A DNA stretch of 34,690 nucleotides. Source: Candidatus Omnitrophota bacterium. Its GTDB lineage: Bacteria > Omnitrophota > Gorgyraeia > Gygaellales > Profunditerraquicolaceae. The DNA is taken from contig JAPLLV010000062.1 of the NCBI GenBank assembly GCA_026387405.1, forward strand, positions 1 through 34,690. Reading direction: 5' to 3'. The notes beneath the pieces are model-generated. The model was not told the origin of the DNA. It ran no database searches and saw only the letters and a list, made by a program, of their open reading frames with translations. This document shows positions 31,311 to 34,690 of the stretch, one piece after another; the first letter of the stretch is position 1; each line of letters begins with the position of its first letter. Position numbers and translations under genes: made by a program.

Positions 31311-32315
31311 ATGGCCACTTTGACTTCGAATATATTTGCCGAAGTTCGTTATTACCGTAAAATGAGCCAGCATTTTCAGGCGCACTTAGCGAAGGAGCCC
31401 GGGGATTGGATAAAATTCCAGGAGGTCTTCAATTTAGCCGTTGATAAGATTTATCGGGATATTCAGGTATTTGAGAAAGAAAATATTACCAGACTGGAGT
31501 CGAAAGTCTATAAACTAAAGAGGATATTCGAAAAAAGATACAGAAGGTATTTTTTATTCGGGGAATTTATAAAATGGAGCTTTGATAAGCCATTTGGTTA
31601 TTCCGGAGACTTCAAGATTATCGACGAAATTTATCGTAATTGTCCCCGCACAAACGGTTTTGACAGGCTATGGGATAATTATTTTCAAGCTTTAGCTGTT
31701 TGCAAGGCTGTCCGGGAAAGAAAGGATGATTTTAAGAAAATTATTCTTGATGGGATAAAGGGGCGTAACGGAAAAGACATCCGAATAATGGATTTGGCAT
31801 GCGGCCCGGCAAGAGAGATCAAGGAATTGATCGATGAAGATAAAGGGGGTTATTTCTCAAGAGCGATCTTCGATTGTTATGATTTAGACTTAAACGCGCT
31901 TGAATATGCAAAAAAACTTTTAAGCGAAGCAGGTAATGTCAATTTTTCACAAAAAAATGCCATTCGCATAGCTCTCAAGAAGGACGTAACAGAGGAGATC
32001 GCGAATAAATACGATTTGATTTATTCCACAGGTTTATTTGACTATTTAGATGAGCGAGTAGCTGTGCGTTTAGTCGGGAATCTAAGAAAATTGCTTAAAA
32101 ACGATGGTATTTTAGCTGTCGCGAATGTCAGGGATAAATATAGTAATTCATCTGCCGGCTGGATGGAGTGGGTGGCTGAATGGAACTTGATTTATCGCTC
32201 TGAGGCGCAGTTTCGTAAAATCTTTCTCGATGCGGGTTTCCCCGCGCAGCATTTACAAATTATAGCTCAAGGCAGTAAAGTAATGCAATATTGTGTAGCC
32301 AAAAATAGTTTATAA
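31311..32315 (+). CDS. Class I SAM methyltransferase resembling PhcB family
   Basis: This 334-residue protein has a helical N-terminal region with KPFGYSGDFKIIDEIYRN (residues 93-110), then a Rossmann methyltransferase with motif I IMDLACGPARE (Asp161) and YDLIYSTGLFDYLDE as motif IV/V. The KPxGYxGDFxxxxxIY pattern is, as I recall, typical of proteins annotated as 3-hydroxy-palmitate methyl ester (PhcB) biosynthesis enzymes, which often sit next to histidine kinases and receivers. Such an enzyme could methylate a fatty-acid carboxyl group to form a diffusible signal. Function here is inferred from family and context. Confidence 0.75.
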   Translation: MATLTSNIFAEVRYYRKMSQHFQAHLAKEPGDWIKFQEVFNLAVDKIYRDIQVFEKENITRLESKVYKLKRIFEKRYRRYFLFGEFIKWSFDKPFGYSGDFKIIDEIYRNCPRTNGFDRLWDNYFQALAVCKAVRERKDDFKKIILDGIKGRNGKDIRIMDLACGPAREIKELIDEDKGGYFSRAIFDCYDLDLNALEYAKKLLSEAGNVNFSQKNAIRIALKKDVTEEIANKYDLIYSTGLFDYLDERVAVRLVGNLRKLLKNDGILAVANVRDKYSNSSAGWMEWVAEWNLIYRSEAQFRKIFLDAGFPAQHLQIIAQGSKVMQYCVAKNSL

Positions 32316-32316
32316 T

Positions 32317-34500
32317 ATGCTAAGTTTATATGTGATCACAGCGTGGTTGACCACCGTTACCGCTTCTTATGTCGGTATCCTGGTCTATTTTAAAAATCCC
32401 AAAAGCAAAGTAAATCAGAGATGGTTCTTTATGAGTTTAAGTATTGCCTTCTGGAGTCTTTTCCTGGGATTAATGTTCAATTCGCGCAGTGATCAGGCAG
32501 GACTGATATATAGCCGAATTTTAATGATTGGAGCAGATTTTATTCCGTTTACTTTCTACTATTTCGTTTACTCATTTTTAGAGCTCGAGAATGATAAGAA
32601 ACAGAAAAAAATTCTCTTTGCAAGCTATATAATAACTATTTTTTTCCTGCTGGTTAATTCCTCGCCTTTATTATATGTCAGAAGCGTTAGCTATAAGCTA
32701 CCCGTGAATTGTTATTATCCCGATGCAGGCCCTTTGTTTAGTTTCTATGTTCTTTTTTATTTCGTGTTAATAGGTTATTCATGCCTTTTATTGTATAGAA
32801 CATCTGCTCAATTGACTGCCCAGAAGAAGAACCAGTGTAAATATATCCTTTTTGCTACCGTGGTCGGATTTTTGGGCGGCGCAACAACCTTCCCTTTATG
32901 GTATAAGATTAAAATTCCACCAATCGGTTCTCATTTTGTATGGCTTTATGCCGTTACAATTAGTATCGCCATCCTGCGTTATCGCCTCATGGATATTTCG
33001 GTCGCTATCACCCGCACCGGTATTTTTATCGCGGTTTATACCCTGATTCTCGGTTTACCGTTTGCCGTTGCGGGATTCCTGCGGGGATGGCTAATTGAGT
33101 TTTTGGGCCCGCAGTGGTGGATATTGCCTCTGGGATTGATGGCCGGTTTGGCCACGGTTGGCCCGTTCGTCTATATTTTCCTCGAGCGCCGTGCGGAAAA
33201 TCGGCTTCTCCGGGAACAGAAACGCTATCAGGACACCCTCAAGCAGGTTTCCATTGGTATGACCCGTATCCGCGATTTACACAGGCTGCTTAACTTGATC
33301 ACCCATATCATCACCAAGACCGTTAGGATTGCCTACGCCGCGATCTATCTTTATGACCAGGATGTCCAGGAATATATTCTAAAGGTGAGTAGAGACAAAA
33401 ATAGAGAATTTATTCCTAAGATTACTCCCGATGCTCCGCTAATTTCCTGGCTTATTTTGAAACACCAATCCCTTATTTATGAGGAAGTAAAGCGCCAGAT
33501 GCAGGATGAAGCCAGTCCGGCATTTAAGAAGCTTGAGGATAATATGCGTTCATTGGGCGCATCGGTAGTTATACCCAGTTTCCTGGAAGATAAGCTTATT
33601 GGTATAATCCTTTTAGGTGATAAATTATCGGGGCAGATCTATACTCCCGAAGACCTGAATGTCTTTCAGGTGCTTGCCAATCAGGCCGCGCTGGCCATTG
33701 AAAACGCCCAGTTCTACGAAGAGACCCAGAAGATGCAGGAGCAGATCGCCCAGGCAGAGAAGATGGCTACCGTGGGCACTATGGCCGATGGGTTGTCGCA
33801 CCAGATCAATAACCGTTTCCACGCGTTATCGCTTATTGCCGGAGACACGATAGATACTATAAGATTGACTGATACCTCAAATTGCACTCCTGAAATCCAG
33901 GAGATGATCAAAGGCATCAATTACGCCTTAGACCGCATCAAGTCCAATGTGATCCAGGGCGGCGAGGTAGTAAAAGGGATCCTGAAATATACCCGTAAAG
34001 GAGACGAGGGGTTGGAGCCGTTGACCATGGATCAGATCCTTGATGCTACTTTAGATATGGTTAAGTATAAGGTGAAGCTTTCAGAAATAGATATTATCCG
34101 GAACTACGCTAAAGAAATTCCCAACATCAAGGGTAACTTCGTACAATTGCAGGAGGTGTTTTTTAATTTCATTGATAATGCCTATGATGCCATCAATGAG
34201 CGTAAGGCTGCTCTCAATGAGCCGGGATACCGCGGCAAAATTACCATATCTGCCCGCCAGAAAACAGATAAGACAATTGAAATCCTCGTAGATGATAATG
34301 GTATGGGTATCTACGGACATAACAGCGAAAAAATATTCACCCCGTTTTTCACTACCAAGACTTCTTCCCGCAAAGGGACAGGGTTAGGGCTATATGTTAT
34401 CCGCAAGATAATCACCGATACCCACAAGGGTAAGATCAGTTTTGAATCCACGCATAAATCCGGCACCCGCTTTACTATAGAGTTGTCCATTGCTATCTAG
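32317..34500 (+). CDS. Membrane sensor histidine kinase with GAF domain and His-Gln phosphoacceptor box
   Basis: This 727-residue protein has eight or nine hydrophobic segments (residues 1-290), a GAF-like domain (about 315-465), the linker MQEQIAQAEKMATVGTM, then the phosphoacceptor box MADGLSHQINNRFHALSLI with His at about 495. The residue after His is Gln instead of the usual Glu/Asp. HATPase motifs are complete: FNFIDNAYDAINER, DDNGMGI and GTGLGLYVI. Overall layout matches the kinase at 27362, suggesting paralogues. It is 1 base from the methyltransferase and no receiver is attached. Confidence 0.88.
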   Translation: MLSLYVITAWLTTVTASYVGILVYFKNPKSKVNQRWFFMSLSIAFWSLFLGLMFNSRSDQAGLIYSRILMIGADFIPFTFYYFVYSFLELENDKKQKKILFASYIITIFFLLVNSSPLLYVRSVSYKLPVNCYYPDAGPLFSFYVLFYFVLIGYSCLLLYRTSAQLTAQKKNQCKYILFATVVGFLGGATTFPLWYKIKIPPIGSHFVWLYAVTISIAILRYRLMDISVAITRTGIFIAVYTLILGLPFAVAGFLRGWLIEFLGPQWWILPLGLMAGLATVGPFVYIFLERRAENRLLREQKRYQDTLKQVSIGMTRIRDLHRLLNLITHIITKTVRIAYAAIYLYDQDVQEYILKVSRDKNREFIPKITPDAPLISWLILKHQSLIYEEVKRQMQDEASPAFKKLEDNMRSLGASVVIPSFLEDKLIGIILLGDKLSGQIYTPEDLNVFQVLANQAALAIENAQFYEETQKMQEQIAQAEKMATVGTMADGLSHQINNRFHALSLIAGDTIDTIRLTDTSNCTPEIQEMIKGINYALDRIKSNVIQGGEVVKGILKYTRKGDEGLEPLTMDQILDATLDMVKYKVKLSEIDIIRNYAKEIPNIKGNFVQLQEVFFNFIDNAYDAINERKAALNEPGYRGKITISARQKTDKTIEILVDDNGMGIYGHNSEKIFTPFFTTKTSSRKGTGLGLYVIRKIITDTHKGKISFESTHKSGTRFTIELSIAI

Positions 34501-34559
34501 ATTTTTCTTTGTAAAAAACTGCTTCAAAATTTTCCAAAAAATCTCTGTCATCGCAATAC

Positions 34560-34636
34560 AATAATGTCCGGTTTTAGCAAAGCAAGAATGTCCTGTTCCA
34601 AAGTTGCTATAATGATCCTTTCCAAAGGAGGATCAC
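34560..34636. mobile_element. Probable left end of an insertion sequence
   Basis: The sequence between the kinase stop and the right-edge gene has two direct AATGTCC repeats (34563-34569 and 34587-34593, 24 bases apart), as expected for transposase-binding sites in an IS terminus. AAAGGAGG (about 34624-34631) is a strong ribosome binding site. The element continues outside the window, so the exact end and any target duplication are not visible. Bases 34501-34559 show nothing identifiable. Confidence 0.5.
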
Positions 34637-34690
34637 ATGGCAGGAAGGGACATTATAATGGCTACGCAGGAGGAACTAAAACGGCTTAAT
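34637..34690 (+). CDS. Transposase, N-terminal fragment cut by the window edge
   Basis: The ATG at 34637 follows AAAGGAGG and opens MAGRDIIMATQEELKRLN, in frame to the last base. The phrase DIIMxxQEELKRL is one I associate with the start of ISNCY-type transposases with an N-terminal helix-turn-helix. Only 18 codons are visible, so the family call is tentative. Confidence 0.6.
   Translation, partial: MAGRDIIMATQEELKRLN

Overview
The window looks like a chromosomal segment of an uncultured Gram-negative-type bacterium. The cues are a bacterial S10/spc/alpha ribosomal operon lacking rpmD, zinc-type S14, L36 and L24, a PilT ATPase, and many short hairpin and heptamer repeats in the gaps between genes. 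An Omnitrophota-like or other candidate-phylum genome is my best guess, but this rests on general impression and not on a marker search.

Region 1 (1-12362) is the 3' part of the S10 operon (rplV partial, rpsC, rplP, rpmC, rpsQ), the spc operon (rplN to rplO, secY, adk, map, infA, rpmJ) and the alpha operon (rpsM, rpsK, rpsD, rpoA, rplQ), all on the + strand. Several ribosomal proteins carry extra Lys/Glu/Pro/Ala-rich tails.

Region 2 (12365-20897) is a central-metabolism run: PLP aminotransferase, LeuC/LeuD-family dehydratase subunits split by a pilT-like gene, an NAD-type isocitrate dehydrogenase, malate dehydrogenase, dihydrolipoyl dehydrogenase, LipB and a free-standing lipoyl domain. Together they suggest interconversion of oxaloacetate, malate, isocitrate and 2-oxoglutarate plus lipoyl-dependent chemistry. 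A clear intrinsic terminator closes it at about 20919-20968.

Region 3 (21068-27354) is the most interesting part. A near-consensus promoter and a highly structured leader of about 200 nt precede a small helix-turn-helix gene. Then come a degenerate homologue of cyanobacterial long-chain acyl-ACP reductase (AAR) in which the catalytic Cys is replaced by Ala, a PlsC-type acyltransferase, a fusion of an SRPBCC lipid-binding domain to an intact AAR, an extended SDR, and an HHxxxDG acyltransferase. I infer an undescribed fatty aldehyde/alcohol/ester lipid pathway.

Region 4 (27362-34500) is signalling: two multi-pass GAF histidine kinases, a stand-alone receiver protein and a methyltransferase resembling the PhcB family (3-hydroxy fatty acid methyl ester signal synthesis). 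An AbiEii-type nucleotidyltransferase/XRE pair with its own promoter and direct-repeat operator is embedded in it. The signalling and lipid genes may form one lipid-signal circuit.

The right edge (about 34560-34690) appears to be the left end of an insertion sequence with the first 18 codons of a transposase. Two repeat families run through the gaps: degenerate 7-bp tandem arrays, and a two-hairpin element whose stems vary but stay paired and which is nested inside itself at two loci.
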